Origin: Thozetella sp. PMI_491
Lineage: Eukaryota > Ascomycota > Sordariomycetes > Chaetosphaeriales > Chaetosphaeriaceae
NCBI GenBank assembly: GCA_021432635.1
Contig: MU270045.1
Span: 708,867-772,866 of the forward strand
Length of the DNA: 64,000 nucleotides
Direction: 5' to 3'
The notes under the pieces are model-generated. The model made no database searches. It saw nothing but the letters and a program-made list of their open reading frames with translations, and had not been told where the DNA came from. A program made the position numbers and the translations under genes. Of this stretch, positions 1 through 13,028 are shown piece by piece; within the stretch, counting starts at the first letter, position 1, and the number at the start of each line of letters is the position of its first letter.

Positions 1-1009
1 GCCAGATTGGGAATGCTCCTGTTTGACGTTTGACTCGTCCACACTAGTCAACCCAGGCAGCGACTCGAGTAAAGTTTTTTTTATTTTATTTTTATTTTCT
101 AGCTCGGTTAATTTTTATTTTTTTTACTTAACCCGAAAGCGGTCGCGACTGGCAGCAGTCTCGACGCGTCTACCAGGGAACGCGGGGTGGCCTGAGAATC
201 TTGCCTACTTTACATACCTAGTCTGTTGTAAGGGTTTGCCCCCCTCCCCCCTTCTTCTATCGACAAGGCATTAAACTCCACTACAGCGTAGGCGGCACTT
301 GGTTCTCGAATGGTGCTGGTGGGTCGGTGCTTAGGCCCTCTTCCGTCACTTCCATCATTTCAAGATAGCCTTAGCACGAGGTATGTATGTACAAACAGAC
401 CCTCAACCTTGGCCACAAGTCTGGCCTCGTAGAAGCTGCCGCAGGAGAACGAAGGCTCCCATGATTGCTCTCTCAGCTCTTCTTGCTGCAGATGGATTGA
501 GCTAGACAGTGCTGGTCAAGACCAGGCGAGCTCTCGAGTGTTTTGTGACGCTACGAGCCAGTTGCAATATCCCATCTGCAAGGTACTGCTTTAACAATCT
601 ATTCGGCGGGCAGCTGGGAACCCTCTCCTTCCAACCCCCAAAACGAATTACGGCGGCGGCCAAAAAAACTCATTGGCGCTCTTGACCCCCCCCCCCCCCC
701 CCTCCCCCCTGGTCCAGACCCACCAGTGGCAGCGGCCTCGATACCGACCGGCCCTTATCCCTTATCCAGCCCCGTCCGGACAGCACCATCGGAAAGGCTC
801 ACTGCCTGCCTGCCTGCTGCTTGTGACCTGTGCACACTCTCCCAAGGCTCCCCGAAAGTGGCATCTGGTCATCAACCCTAACCGCCAATTCCAGCTTCCT
901 CCCCTCAGCCACGATCGGAGTGTCTGCAATTGTGACCGAAGGCGATGCGCAGCCCTGACCGCCTCGCCCTTTGCCTCTCCACCGCGTGCTGAGCAGACAG
1001 TGGTCACTA
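1..1009. other. 5' flank upstream of ubp12, no gene recognised
   Basis: No convincing coding sequence is seen here. The first 270 bases are T-rich and open in one frame by chance; the later part is C-rich and pyrimidine-biased, as in many fungal promoters and leaders. It holds a homopolymer C run and a short CTGC repeat near 805-820. The region probably contains the promoter and leader of the deubiquitinase gene that follows, but I see no clear TATA box that fixes a transcription start. Confidence 0.5.
686..709. repeat. homopolymer C tract (C17, T, then C6)
   Basis: Seventeen C residues (686-702) are followed by T and six more C. It lies in the upstream flank of the deubiquitinase gene and is one of several C or G runs in the non-coding DNA of this window. 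Confidence 0.9.
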
Positions 1010-1631
1010 ATGCAAGCGAAAATTCCATCGCCTTCCCCGACTCCATCCTCTCCGTCCACACTGCCGCCGCGGAGCGCTCAACCGCCGCCCGCCACCCTCC
1101 CCTTCCGATTCTTCGCACCCCTCCCCGACCGCACCAGAGCTGCACCGGCAGCTCGCCTTCACCACGTCTTCCCAAAAGAAACGGAGGACTGGCCGCGAGA
1201 CGACGAGGGAGAAGCCTCACCCATCCAGCCATTCCGCCAACTCCCCCTCCGACGTGCCCCTGCCCTCTACCGAGCAGGACGCTGATCCTGCCCTCGTCTC
1301 CTTCTCATCCACCTTTTCGGCCGGGAGCCTAGGCACGCCCAGCTACGTCCGGGGCGACTCGCTACCCGCTTCGGGCGTGCCGCCTCGCCTGCAGACCCAG
1401 CAGAGCTCCTTCACGGCCCCCGACTACGCCTCGTCCGCCGCCAGTTCGCCGTGTGCGGCCTCCGCCGACCTCTCTGTCGACAACGACCGCGCCGGCGAGC
1501 TCTTCGACTCGGCTTCTACCCTCACCGGTGTCCGGAGTCTCTCTCCGCTCGTCAACACCACCCACCGGGCCCTCATCGGCGGCCACGATCCCCAGCGGTC
1601 CTCGTCTCCCCTCAAGCGGCGAGCCTCCAGC
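1010..1631 (+). other. probable N-terminal extension of the ubp12 reading frame
   Basis: The frame of the deubiquitinase stays open upstream of its first ATG at 1632, back to a stop at 990-992, and its conceptual translation from about 1090 looks protein-like: Ser/Pro-rich and low complexity, without the Arg/Cys noise of shadow frames. There is no in-frame ATG in that stretch. An ATG at 1010 opens a different frame whose first 27 or so codons (MQAKIPSPSPTPSSP and onward) have the same Ser/Pro style. The two would join if the frame changed inside the C-rich tract around 1084-1105. I see no GT-AG intron of workable length that does this. Either the start is at 1632, or a small indel or sequence error lies here. 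Confidence 0.4.
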
Positions 1632-4600
1632 ATGGATCCCGAGCAAGACAGCCCCAAGGCGTCCGAGGATGTGGACATGACGGCGGCGCCAGACCTGAGG
1701 CAGGAGCAGCGAGCCCAGAAGGCAGATACGAAGATGCAGGATGCCACGGAAGCCGACGTGGCTGCGCCGTCCCCTTCAGAGGCCGCAGCCACTTCACAAA
1801 CCATCTCGTCGGGAGGCGCCTCTCCCGAGCAAGATTCAGTCGAGACGGCTAGCGAGCTTCCGCCCGTTGAAGAGCAGGTCAAGACCATCGAAGCCCTCGT
1901 GAAGGCCTCCGCGGAGAAGATCCCGCAAGCCGGGGATGAGGTCTACCTAGTGTCCCGGAAATGGCTCGGAAGGGCACAGGCCTTTGGCGACGCGAAACAT
2001 GCTAGCAAGGAGCTTCTCGAAGGACCACTGGGGCCGGTCGACAACGCTGATATTCTCGACACCGTCTTCACGGACGACTGCGGTCGCCAGTTCGCCAAGC
2101 TGCAGCGAGGCACAGGCTTGGAGAGCTTCGAGCTGTTCCCAAAGGAAGCCTGGCAGCTAATTGTATCATGGTATGGGCTCGCCCCAGGCCAGATCCCTAT
2201 CGTCCGGACTGCGTGCAACACGGGAGACGAATCGACAGGCATGTCCAACGTACAGTTTGAGTTTCACCCGCCCGTCTTCATCATACACAGGTTGTGGTCC
2301 GCGAACAGCCCGTTGCCCATCGACCAGCAAATCAAGCAGACGAAGCCGCCACCAGCAGTTATTGTTGCTAGCCGCTCGAAAAAGTTCAACGCCTTCCTCA
2401 AGGACATCAAGAAACTGGCTGGCGTCTCACTGGAGCAGAAGGTGCGCGTATGGAGGGTGCCCCGAGCCCAGCCCGCGGGCGAGGCGCCTGTGTCCGAGGA
2501 ACCCTCCACGCAGCCGTCCGTTGGCATCAGCACGCCGCCGGACTCGCCAGAAAACACTACGAGCGTGCCCACAAGCCTCCCCATTCCCCCCGGCCACTGG
2601 CCCGAGATGCTCTTGGACGTGCAGACATTCCTCGAGCTCGAGAAGGACAGCCAACGAGTTGTTGTCGAGGCCCAGGATCAGACCAACAATGCCAACTACA
2701 ATGGCAAGCTCCCTCTAAGTCTCGCCGGTCTCTCAGAGGACGAGGCTCTGGTCCTCGACGAGGAAATTGCCAAAGATGTTTTCGTGTCGACCTTTACCGG
2801 CGCTACTAAGGACAAGGCTCTGGTTACCCGGGGCAGTTCGAGCTCCCTTGCTGTACCCGCTCGTCCCAACGCGAGTGGGCGCAACAGCCCAGCCCCGTCC
2901 AACGGCCCTGTCACGCGAGGCCGCAGCCAGCAAAAGCCAGGCCGCACGCGCGGCTGCGTCGGCTTGGTGAACATGGGCAATACTTGCTACATGAACTCTG
3001 CGCTCCAGTGCGTTAGGAGCGTCGAAGAGCTGACAAAGTACTTCTTGACGGGCGAGGCATATGAAGAAATCAACCCAGATAACCCCTTGTCCCACAACGG
3101 CGATGTGGCAAAGGCCTATGGTGCCCTCCTGTCCGAGATTTACAAGCTCCCGACTCCAAACACGATCACCCCCCGGCAGTTTAAGACGACTGTGGGCCGG
3201 TATGCGCCGTCCTTCTCTGGATTCGGCCAGCAGGACTCGCAAGAATTCGTCGGCTTCCTGCTCGACGGCTTGCAGGAAGACCTCAACCGGATCAAGAAGA
3301 AGCCGTATATCGAGAAGCCGGACTCGACGGATGACATGATCAACAACCCGGCCGCCATCAAGGAGATGGCGGACAAGGTCTGGGACATAACCAAGAAGCG
3401 GGACGACTCGGTCATCGCCGACCTCTTCACCGGCATGTACAAGTCAACACTGATCTGCCCGGTGTGCGACAAGATTAGCATCACCTTTGACCCTTTCAAC
3501 AATCTCACCTTGCCCCTGCCGGTTGAGAATCCATGGTCTAAGTCCGTCAAGTATTTTCCCCTGAACGATAGCCCTGTAGAAATCGTGGTCGATATCGATA
3601 AGAACAGTAGTCTGAAGGCACTGAAGCAATACATTTCTGACCGTGTTGGTGTGCCCACCGAGCGCTTGTTTGGAGGCGAGGAGTTTCGGGATAAGTTTTT
3701 CAAACTCTACCTCGACGACTTTAGCTCTGTGGGCGAGGATATCGCGACTAATGATGTGCCCACGATGCACGAGCTGGAAGCAGTGCCCACCAACACCGTC
3801 GGGCTCAGGAAGCACAAGAAGCAGCAGCAACAGGTCCGCTCAATGTTGAACCCGGACGAGCCATGGGTCGACCCTAGGACCGAGCGCTTGTTGGTTCCTG
3901 TAGTTCATCGACTCCCTAACCAACGCAAGACCTTTAGCAACCGCTCCACCAGCCAATTACCGCCACCTCACTTCGTCATCGTGACCCGGGAAGAAGCGGA
4001 GAGCGAGGAAGCGATCCGACGCAAGGTGCTCGAGAAGGTTGCGACATTCACCACCTTTGCTGCGTTTCACACAGCTGCCGATGAGGCCGATACCCCAGAG
4101 AATACCGATACGGAACTGGTCAACACGTCCTCGGATGTCGACTCCGCCGGCGACCCCAAAGTAGTCGATAAGTCGGTGGACAGCGAGGAAGATATGGTGG
4201 ATGTCACAATGAATGATGTTGGTGGGAACTCGAAGCCCAGCGCACCTGCAGCCAAAAAGGAGTAGGTTCTCTCACCCAACTTGATACGAGAAGCCGAAGG
4301 TTAACCACCCCGGTAGCTACCCTCGTCTTCTCAAGCAATTCAACAAGCAGCGGCCCAAGTGGGTCAACCCCACCGTATACCTTCAGCCAGAGTTCCAGAA
4401 CGCGTTCGAGCTGGGCTACTTCAAGGACGCCGATGCAAATGGCGTTCCTACTGGCTGGAGCAGCGTGAGCGAAGATGTCTTGTTGCCGCGGCTGAGCTCG
4501 CGAGCCCCGAAGCCCGCCCCATCGGACACGGAAATGCGAAGCCCTAGCGCGTGGGAGAACTCGGACGAAGGCAGCGCCAACGAAGAGGATGCTTGTTCAC

Positions 4601-6455
4601 CTGCGGACGCCCCTGCTCTGTCTGGCGTGACTCGCATGGCAGACGAGTCAAGCGAGGAGGAAGATTTCCCAAAGGTTAAGGTACGACTATCTTGCCATCC
4701 TCCCTCACACCAAGAGACCTATCCATTTTTAGGGACGTGCAGTAGCAGTCTGGCCAGCAACTGACCTTCAAACAGAACCTCGTGACGCGCCAAACGAACG
4801 GGCACGGCACCAAGAACAATGTAAGCGCCCGGGGTCGGAACAAAAAGATGAAACCCCATAAGACTTACGGGAAAAAGGGCAAAAAGCGGCTTGCTCAACA
4901 ACAACGTCTTGCGCGGCAACATCAGCAGGAGGAGGACGAATTCGATAGCCTGCAGCCTGAGACTCCCGGCGAGCTTGAAGAGCCCAGCTCAGATGGCGGT
5001 CCCCTCATTCGGGTGGGCGAAGGTCTGGTGGTCGACTGGTCCGAAGCTGCGTTCGATGCCTTCTTCAATGGAGACTCTGCAAATGACCAAAGAGGCATGA
5101 AGCTCTGGACCGAGCTGGAGCGCCTAGAGGATCCGGAGGTCGATGCCCGGAGGAAACAGCGTCAGGCGCGCCGTAAGAATGGCATTAGTCTGGACGACTG
5201 TCTCGCCGAATTTGAGAAGGAAGAAATTCTCTCGGAGCAGGACACGTGGTATTGTCCCAGGTGCAAAGAGCACCGCAGGGCGAGCAAGAAGTTCGATCTA
5301 TGGAAGACGCCGGATATCCTGGTGGTCCACCTGAAGCGCTTCAGCTCGAGTGGCTACCGCCGAGACAAACTCGACATCCTAGTGAACTTTCCCATTGAGA
5401 ACCTCGACCTGACGGAGCGCGTCATCAACACCGAGGACGGAAAGCAAGAGATATACGATCTCATTGCGGTCGACGACCACTGGGGCGGCCTGGGTGGCGG
5501 TCATTATACCGCCTTTGCCAAGAACTTCGTTGACGGCCGGTGGTACGAGTACAACGGTACGGCCATACCCCTTTCCCCTTTCCCCGTCCTCTTCCTCCAT
5601 ATCCGTCTCGGATGTGGCTAGGCGTTTTGGCCGAATGCTAATTCGCACACGTCAGATTCATCGGTGTACCCCGTATCGTCTCATGATAAGGTTGTGAGCT
5701 CGGCAGCTTACTTGTTGTTCTACCGACGTCGCTCAGACGTCCCCTTGGGCGGACCGAAGTTCCAAGATATCTTTGGGCGCTTCGGGCAAGACGAACGAGA
5801 CCTGGAAGAGGCGGGGGAAGGTCAGCGTCTCGGCAAAGGCTCCTCCCCCAGTGGATCGCCGAGCGCTTTGACCGGAGCAGGTCTAGCTCTCCCGCAGGGA
5901 AGTCGTGGTTTGGCTAGCATACCATCCGCCAGCGACGATCCCGAGCTGCCGGCGTACCAGGCTACATTTGGCCCGGTCGAAGCCGATGATGCTTGGAATG
6001 CTGACCAAGATACCCTCCACAACAGCATCGAGGGCGACCAGGACGAGGGCATCGGTCTTCCAGACTATGACAACGCCACCCCCGGCCTGGGCCCTGCTCT
6101 GCCTCGCACGTGGAACTTCGAGAACATCACTGGCAACCCTGGGTCCGTGGATGAGGCTGCCAGCGATGTCGCGCAAAACGACAACTCTTCGATCGGCGAC
6201 ACATTTGGTGAACAAGACGAGCCGATGGCTTTTGGCCCCATGATGGAGTCACAACCCGACTACCCCGATCCTGACTTCGATACGGGCGTGCCCCAGGCGA
6301 CGGCGGTCCACGGTGACTTGATGGCCGAGATTGCTAAGCGTGCCTGGGAGGACAAGAGCGAGGTTCACAACGTCGTTCCTGCCGACATGACGCAGGACGA
6401 CGCGAGTGACAAGGTTGCTGAGATCCACGTCGAGGACAAAACTGAGGGCAACTGA
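1632..6455 (+). CDS. ubp12: Ubp12/USP4-USP15-type ubiquitin carboxyl-terminal hydrolase
   Basis: A cysteine protease that removes ubiquitin from proteins, of the DUSP-UBL-USP class (yeast Ubp12, animal USP4/11/15). Four exons fit: 1632-4261, 4317-4680, 4776-5556 and 5656-6455, giving 1524 aa. After a disordered Ser/Pro-rich N-terminus comes a DUSP domain (about residues 85-190, around GDEVYLVSRKWL). The USP fold starts with the Cys box NMGNTCYMNS (catalytic Cys about 452). A long acidic and Lys-rich insert splits the catalytic domain, as is usual in this class. The zinc-ribbon knuckle WYCPRCKEHR and the His box GGGHYTAF lie in exon 3, and the split motif YNDSSV is restored exactly by the third intron. 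The C-terminal 200 or so residues are acidic and disordered. The first intron (4262-4316) is the least certain: it was chosen because it keeps frame and removes a stop. The true start may lie further upstream. Confidence 0.92.
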
Positions 6456-8795
6456 GGTCCTGGCCACAGGGCCAGTATGCTCCGCGCGGGAGGGGCTTGG
6501 TGTGAAGCATCATCTCTGTGACGAACTTCATCACTGAACCCGGCTATGGAGCATTTGCTACGCTTTCGGGGATGGCATTGCCAGCCACGGCATCTACGTA
6601 ACCAGCGCTTGGTCTTGCACGGCATACCATCCCGCCTTCCCCGGCGCTTCGAGGCATGCAAACAGGGAAAGTGAAGCGAGCGGGTGGGAAGAGATTGCGC
6701 CGACTTCCTCTTGCCATCCGCTCCGGCATTATGATAACGGCATTCACGACCGCAGGCATACGGTACTCGTGCTTTTGTAGATAAGATTGGTGAGGGGCTC
6801 AAGAGATCGGAATATACATACCTAGACATCGAGGCTCATGCCCAAGCGGCGGTCTGCATTGCGTACGGCAGCCAGCCCACGCAAGCCCTCCCACCTCAGC
6901 GGCCCTGATTTGAGGTTGGGCTCCGGCCGGGGCTATACTGCTGGGCGGGCAGAACAAACATGGAGGTTCATCGGGTACATAGCTTTGGGGAAGCATCATT
7001 AAAGAGGAAGGCAGTGGGTACTCATGTCGCAATTACGAATAAAGATTTTGTCTTTTATATACTCATCATACGCGCACATCTCGCTCGCCTTGGCTTAGTG
7101 CTGTTCTTGTCGCGACATATATACATCTCTGCGAAGGTAGAGATTACACTGGTGACTTGGTTGTCTAGCCCAACGGGTTTGCTTGCCCAACCTTCTTTGC
7201 ACTTACAGGATATATCTTACCCGGTGCATTCGCATTTGGGCCTGGTTGGTCATAGGAGGGATGGCGGAGAGACCTATAGTTCGGGTCCCAAATAGTTGGG
7301 TTTGTAACTAGCCAGCGAAGGGATACAAGCTGTCGAGGGGATCCGTTATCACCTATGGCCAGACGTAAGCCATATTTAGGCAGGGAGGAGGGGACGATGG
7401 AGTGGTAAGTGGCCATAGACAAATATGCCTCACCCCGAAGCGGAACACGGCGCGTGTTGCGCCTCTAGGCGGCCAGACAGGGACGTAAGCTAGACTGGTG
7501 CGAAGACAGAGTCGATGATATGGACACTTATGCCCGAGGTTACTAGGAGAGGAGCATGAGAGTGTTTGTCACCACGATATAGTAAAGTAACTCGAGATAT
7601 GGGGCCGGGCGGTCGATGGACAGTCGATGGGCAGACACGTTGGCCAAGGGATCAAAGGCTAGGCGAGGCAGTACCTAAGACCAGCAGTGACGGTTACCCC
7701 TATTCTCCTGATCACAAGCCAGAAACATCGCCCTCTCTCTAAGCTCGGCTCTATACACCGGCCTCCGCAGCTCGCTAGTCTTCGTCCAGCTTAACCCAGA
7801 GAGTGGTTTGTTGTGGTAGCGGGAACGTATACGGCCCAGAAAGGCATGACGTGACATGTCACTCACCGAATCTGAGTTTGTGGAAGTGTAGAAATGCTTC
7901 AAATATGACCGAGTACAAGTTTGAGGGCGAGGGCACGGTGTACCTAAAGATCAGAGCATCGTAAGCACCGTTAAGGTAGGAATGTGTCCGCCTCGCACAT
8001 TTGCTATCCCTCCACAAGGCGTGAGCCGAGATAAAAGGCGAAAGCCAGCCGCTCTCTTGCATCCCTCGGCAAGACAGGCCGAGACAGCCCCGGAAATTCA
8101 TGTCGGATGACGATATCGGGATTAGGGGACAGGAGCAGCCACTGGAGCTGCAGCAGGCCACCACCGTGGCCACCTAGTAGCATGCCCAGAGACGCACGGA
8201 ATCACGATCCCTATCCTCCGTGGGGAACAGGAGCAGCAGCAAGCAGTCTACAGAGCGCGTTTGGATAGCCACCGGGGAAGTGGCATAAAGTGGCTGGAGT
8301 TCTCGGTCATCAAACTCGGTAACTTCGGCAATGAACGGTACGCATATGACCTATATATAACGGGTGTACCTCAACGTCGCGCCGGAGCAACTGCTGTAGG
8401 CGGCGGGAGGTTATTCGAAATGGGGAAGGTAGGCCAGGGTTACATATTGCCATTCCTTCGACTAGTTTCGGCCAGCCGAAGCCTTGCCAGGCGCCTTTAT
8501 TCCATTTTCGTCTACCTGATTCTCCCCCGAGCCCGCCGCCGCCCCCCTCCTTCGCAAGGAGTCAACACTCGTTAGACTGTTGAGAATGAGGCGACGTGGG
8601 GGATGGTCCTAACCATGGTAAAAAGCACCTTCCTCTGCGAGGTGCCCGGTGAACATGGTGGCTGACTTGAGCACCTTCTTGTTACTGGCTGTCCGACCCG
8701 GTCTTCGAGAGTGTGGCTGTCGCTCTCCAAGTGATTTCCCTCTCATGCTTCGCGGCCCAGCTGAAGGTCGTCGACCGGGTCAGTGTAACGCCCAA

Positions 8796-8815
8796 CCCCC
8801 CCCCCCCCCCCCCCC
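8796..8815. repeat. homopolymer C tract (C20)
   Basis: Twenty consecutive C residues followed directly by GGG, in the ORF-poor stretch. Read on the minus strand it is a G20 tract, able in principle to form a G-quadruplex. Confidence 0.92.
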
Positions 8816-9870
8816 GGGTGGAGCACGGCAGCGCCCAAGATCCCGTAGGCGAGAGAGAGTTGTCACTCTGGCTACGAGCCTCCAATGTGACCTCGCCATC
8901 CGGCGGAGGATGGCGAATCCCATGCCACGGCACAGGCACCGCTACCGGGGATGGAGGAAGAGACGGCCGCAGAGAGCGGTCGCGATCACACCGCCCGGCA
9001 ATCGGAAGACTAGAAGCGCCGACGAGGTCGGATGCCCTGTAACGGGCAGCATGGTTCTTTCGGAGGAATTTCAGGCCGCGGGGGAAAGGAGTAGACACGT
9101 TCGTAGCAGCATTGTTCGAGTGGCGGTATAGGAATCCATCCTCTCAGCCCATCGGTCCAGGGACTCTGGGCTAGCCTCTTCCTCTGCCTCCGCATACGTC
9201 CGGGGGAGAGGAGAGGGAGGTGCCCACTAGCCTCGCATGACACGATCGAGCCTCAACCGCCGCCTCGTCAGCTAACGGGATCCTTATCTACGGTCGTGGT
9301 CTGACAAAGCATGAGGGAGTCTATACGGATCGAGGCCCGACCTCGCGGTTTCGCGACAAGGCCGAGCTGGTGGTTAGCAGGAGGGCGTGCGCTATCTCCC
9401 CCCAGGGCCAGGTGCGAAGGGTATTGGTCGACAATAGGGATCCTTCCCAGCTAGGATTTGCGGCTACTGCTGCGGGGGACGTGTGCAAGACCGTCAGCCC
9501 GTGTAACCCGGGCGCTGGGAGGCTAAATCCTGCCACTTAGTCGGATGCGCAGGCAGTGACTTCGCGTGCAGCGACCAGCTTTGAGCGCGAGCCCATTTCA
9601 TACTAGCAGTTGGCTTCGCGATGGGCTTGCACCTGGCTTCCTGGCTTAGTCCGCCTAGGCGCTGTCGAACGAATGACAGCGGCCGGCGGGGAGGGGAGAA
9701 AGGAAGCGGCCAAGGCTCCGGGTGCATCGGGCAACAGTGGGTACTGCGCTCCCACCTGACACCCGACCCTGACGTTGGTGGCCTGTTTTGACAGTGCTGC
9801 CGTATTAAGTGTATCAAGTACTGTACATGCCGTATGCTAAGATGGCAAGGCTGAAGCCGACGTCGTTGTT

Positions 9871-9893
9871 GGCTGGCTGGCTGGCTGGCTGGC
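9871..9893. repeat. GGCT tetranucleotide microsatellite
   Basis: Five tandem GGCT units plus GGC, perfect and uninterrupted, in non-coding DNA. Confidence 0.92.
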
Positions 9894-10606
9894 AAGCGGC
9901 GAGGATAGCTCCGGCGCTCGGGAGCTTCGGATCAGAACGAGACGTCCGTCGTTGCCCGTCACGGGCGACAAGCTTTTTTACAGAGAACGCTAGCAACCCG
10001 TCGGCTGCGAACCTGACTGCAGGTTTCGGGCGAGCTCGCTAATGCGCACGCCCACTCACCTGTGCTGCGTTACTGTGTTGGGACGTACAGTCATCTGTAC
10101 CATAGTAGGTACGGACGAGGCTAAGGAAAGCCGGCACTAGGCTTTAGCTACCACGCAATGCTAGACCTATCCAGCTGTCCCTGTGGCACAGCGTCGGGTA
10201 GCCACATGTCTGACTGCGACGAGGGTACGCTACGCAACTTGACTTGCCGACGACGACGGCGATGCTAGCAACGGCATGGGGCTCCGCGGTCCTCCAGGGC
10301 CGAGACACTAACTTTTTGCTGCTGCCGCGGTGGTGTGGTGCGTGCAGCATCCCGATGGACCCCTACGGATGTACATACACGTACGGTAGCAATCCAACAG
10401 AATATAAATGAATGACCCGCCCCCTGGCGGGGCTATGCGCTATTCAGATTTCCCTGCCGCCAACCACTTAGACGAGCCCAGAGAGGTAGTAGCGTATCGT
10501 ACATAGCTTGCGTAGTACTGCGGTTCGGGCAGGGGCCGCGGGCACTGGCAGCCAACCGGGACGAAGCTGAGGTGGCAGGAAAGGAATCCGTGGAGGAGCC
10601 GAATGG

Positions 10607-10646
10607 CCAGGGTGCCAGGGATGCCAGGGATGCCAGGGATACCAGG
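10607..10646. repeat. 9-bp minisatellite (CCAGGGATG)
   Basis: About four head-to-tail copies of CCAGGGATG. The first copy is one base short and the last ends in ATA, so the array is slightly degenerate at its edges. No gene is recognised around it. Confidence 0.88.
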
Positions 10647-11076
10647 CATATCGCCATGGGGTGCATTGCTGGACCGCGAACAAGATCTCTGCATCCGGCC
10701 CTCCGCAAGCCGCACGTGCGAGACGTTGAAGTAAGTGATTGACGGCCGGATGCATCGCTGGGGTCGCGCCCGGGATTCCTGCCTTCGTCCCAGGCCTTAC
10801 ATAGTAACCTTACGGCCCGATCACTCCTTGACGATTGACTGATGAGGCAGGAGATCCATGCCAGCCAGAGACGTACGGGGGCGTCAATACGAGATTTAGG
10901 AATGGCTCGGCGCGCTGTGGTTAGGGTTTTGGGCAGTTTTTGGGAAGTTTTTGGGCAGCAGTCGCGGGCGTCGGGATGTGCAGCAGCAACGGCAGGCAAC
11001 TCTGACTTCGCCGCGACCGCATTTCCCGGCCTCGTAGCATTAGAGCAGAGCGCTGCCCCCTTAAGGGGGGAAGGCC

Positions 11077-11088
11077 GGGGGGGGGGGG
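11077..11088. repeat. homopolymer G tract (G12)
   Basis: Twelve consecutive G residues in the ORF-poor stretch, a little downstream of a separate G6 run. Confidence 0.9.
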
Positions 11089-11931
11089 TTTGCTGCAGGC
11101 GAACGAGCCCTGCTAACAGTACCCGCTCTGCAGCTGACGCTCATCATACCAGACGCTCGAGAGCCCGTGTTCGAGCGCCGGCTGCTCTGCTAGAGCCTTG
11201 TATCTGTGCGTCTGAGCCTGACAGCGCTGAGAGTCGGGTAGCCGGGCGCAAGCGCGAGGTGCATGCTGCCGCAGCAGCCTCTCGACATCGATCGCCGTCC
11301 ACCGGGGCTCGGATCCAACGGCAGATGATGTGATGACGGCGTGAATCCCAGCTGGAGTGCGCAGCAGACGGGATGCGGCAGTGGCTCGGTGCGACCCCGA
11401 TCCATCCTTCACCTCAACGGCGGGATGTGATAGGTGTTTTCTAAAATAAAATCGAATAGAACCTAGAACCGCAGCCCAGGGAGGAGGACAGAAGGTCCCC
11501 CATACCCAAAGGCGGAAACCGGGAGGGTCGCACCGCAGCTTCTTTGGCGTGTGTGCTCACACAGTCTCCGTGGCACCATCGCGGCAGCAAGTCTTCAATA
11601 GTTCCCCGGTTGGTTGCCTCCTCAGAGACAGCTCCCCCGGAGGGGCCGCCGCCCCAACCCGCACAACCACAGCCAAGGCGGGGAGGGGCAATGGAGCTGG
11701 TTTAGCAAGTGCCGTCTCGGAATTCTGTGGGGCGGACGAGGAGCGAGTGAGACGGATAGAGAGGCTGGCGGCCATAGTGTGGAGCTTTAGTGAGAGATAG
11801 CCGTGGCAATGGGCGAATAGGCCGAGATGGCAAGATGGGGTCCTAGAGTTCGGGGGTCTGCAACCCTCAACCCTGAGCCCAGACGGGGAGATGGGGGCCA
11901 GACTTGCCAGGTCTCTCGAAGAAGCGGCCGA

Positions 11932-11947
11932 CCCCCCCCCCCCCCCC
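11932..11947. repeat. homopolymer C tract (C16)
   Basis: Sixteen consecutive C residues in non-coding DNA. Confidence 0.9.
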
Positions 11948-12360
11948 TGCAGGCGACGGCGTGGCAATCATGGATCAGGTTGTCATACTACGGTGCTAGG
12001 CACAGTAGCTTCGGCACCTGCCCAACTTTGCCAACCTGCTACGGGGGAGGGGAACGACAAATAAGGTCAGAGAAGAGGGGGAAGGGGTTATGTCGCCATT
12101 GGCGCGCGGGAATAGTGGGTGGAGAAGGATAAAGGACAAATAAACAAACCTAGGTCGGTACAAGAGAGAGGGGAAATGGAATGGCGTTGCTCTCTCCAGA
12201 GTCGGCGCGGCTAAAGTTGGAAACAGATCGACAGGTGCCTTCCTTAGCCATCATGTGTTGGCGGCAGTACCAACGCTAAGTCTAGAAGGGACCGAGAAGA
12301 ACCTTAATCCTAAGCGGCTTCCTCGATCGCCCCGCCCTGCACATCTCTCCCCTAGCTAGT

Positions 12361-12364
<4 letters not shown>

Positions 12365-12394
<30 letters not shown>
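12365..12394. repeat. TC dinucleotide microsatellite
   Basis: Fifteen perfect TC units (AG on the other strand), preceded by a near-match TCTA. It lies in non-coding DNA about 5 kb upstream of the phosphodiesterase start codon. Confidence 0.93.
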
Positions 12395-12396
<2 letters not shown>

Positions 12397-12500
12397 CGGC
12401 CTTGTACATGATGGTTACGAGAAGGAGTCAAGCTCGCCTGCGAGTGCTCGCTCGGAGGTGAGGTAGAGGACCCTGGGGCAAGGAGAACGAAGACGGGGAA

Positions 12501-12510
12501 GGGGGGGGGG
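12501..12510. repeat. homopolymer G tract (G10)
   Basis: Ten consecutive G residues, about 100 bases after the TC microsatellite. Confidence 0.85.
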
Positions 12511-13018
12511 TTGTGGAGCGGTACAGAATCTGACATGCGACCGGAGCGAGCAGCAAGCGCGAGCCATGAATCCATCTAGCGGCGATCGCGCTGAGTTTCA
12601 GCGCCGCAACCGTTGGTTGTACACAAAGTATGGTAGTACTTGGTTGCCCCTGCCGCACGGGAACTCGTCTCCTGCGGCGCTGAGAGCGGCCTGTCCGCCT
12701 TCCCGAGCGCATGCGCGGCGGGGCGGGAGGGAGCGCATTGCCAGCTCTCACTTCACTACCCGCCGACCTGGAATGGCAAGGAGTATTTGGGGGCGGATTT
12801 ACATAGTAGAATATGAGTTTGTTTTTCGGTGTGTTTTTCAACAAACCTAGTCTAGATACCGAAGGGATTCTTTGGGGTGCATACTCTGCCGGCAAATCAT
12901 GCACAAGGCATGCGAGGAGATTGGGCTTGACTTAAGTAGCCCATCTCGGGAAATAATCTATCCCACGGCTCAACGACCGGGAAGGACGCTCCTCGAAGGA
13001 CCCTTTGACTCTACTTGG

Positions 13019-13028
13019 TACCTAGGTA
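13019..13028. repeat. TACCTAGGTA palindrome, copy 1
   Basis: A perfect 10-bp palindrome within a denser cluster of GTAC/AGGTACC words (13017-13053). Two further exact copies lie at 33965 and 50171. Its role is unknown. Confidence 0.7.

Noticed and set aside
673-1332. 219-codon open frame on the plus strand near ubp12
   Set aside because: It starts without an ATG in a C-rich tract, and its Pro/Arg/Ser noise contrasts with the adjacent frame that leads into the deubiquitinase.
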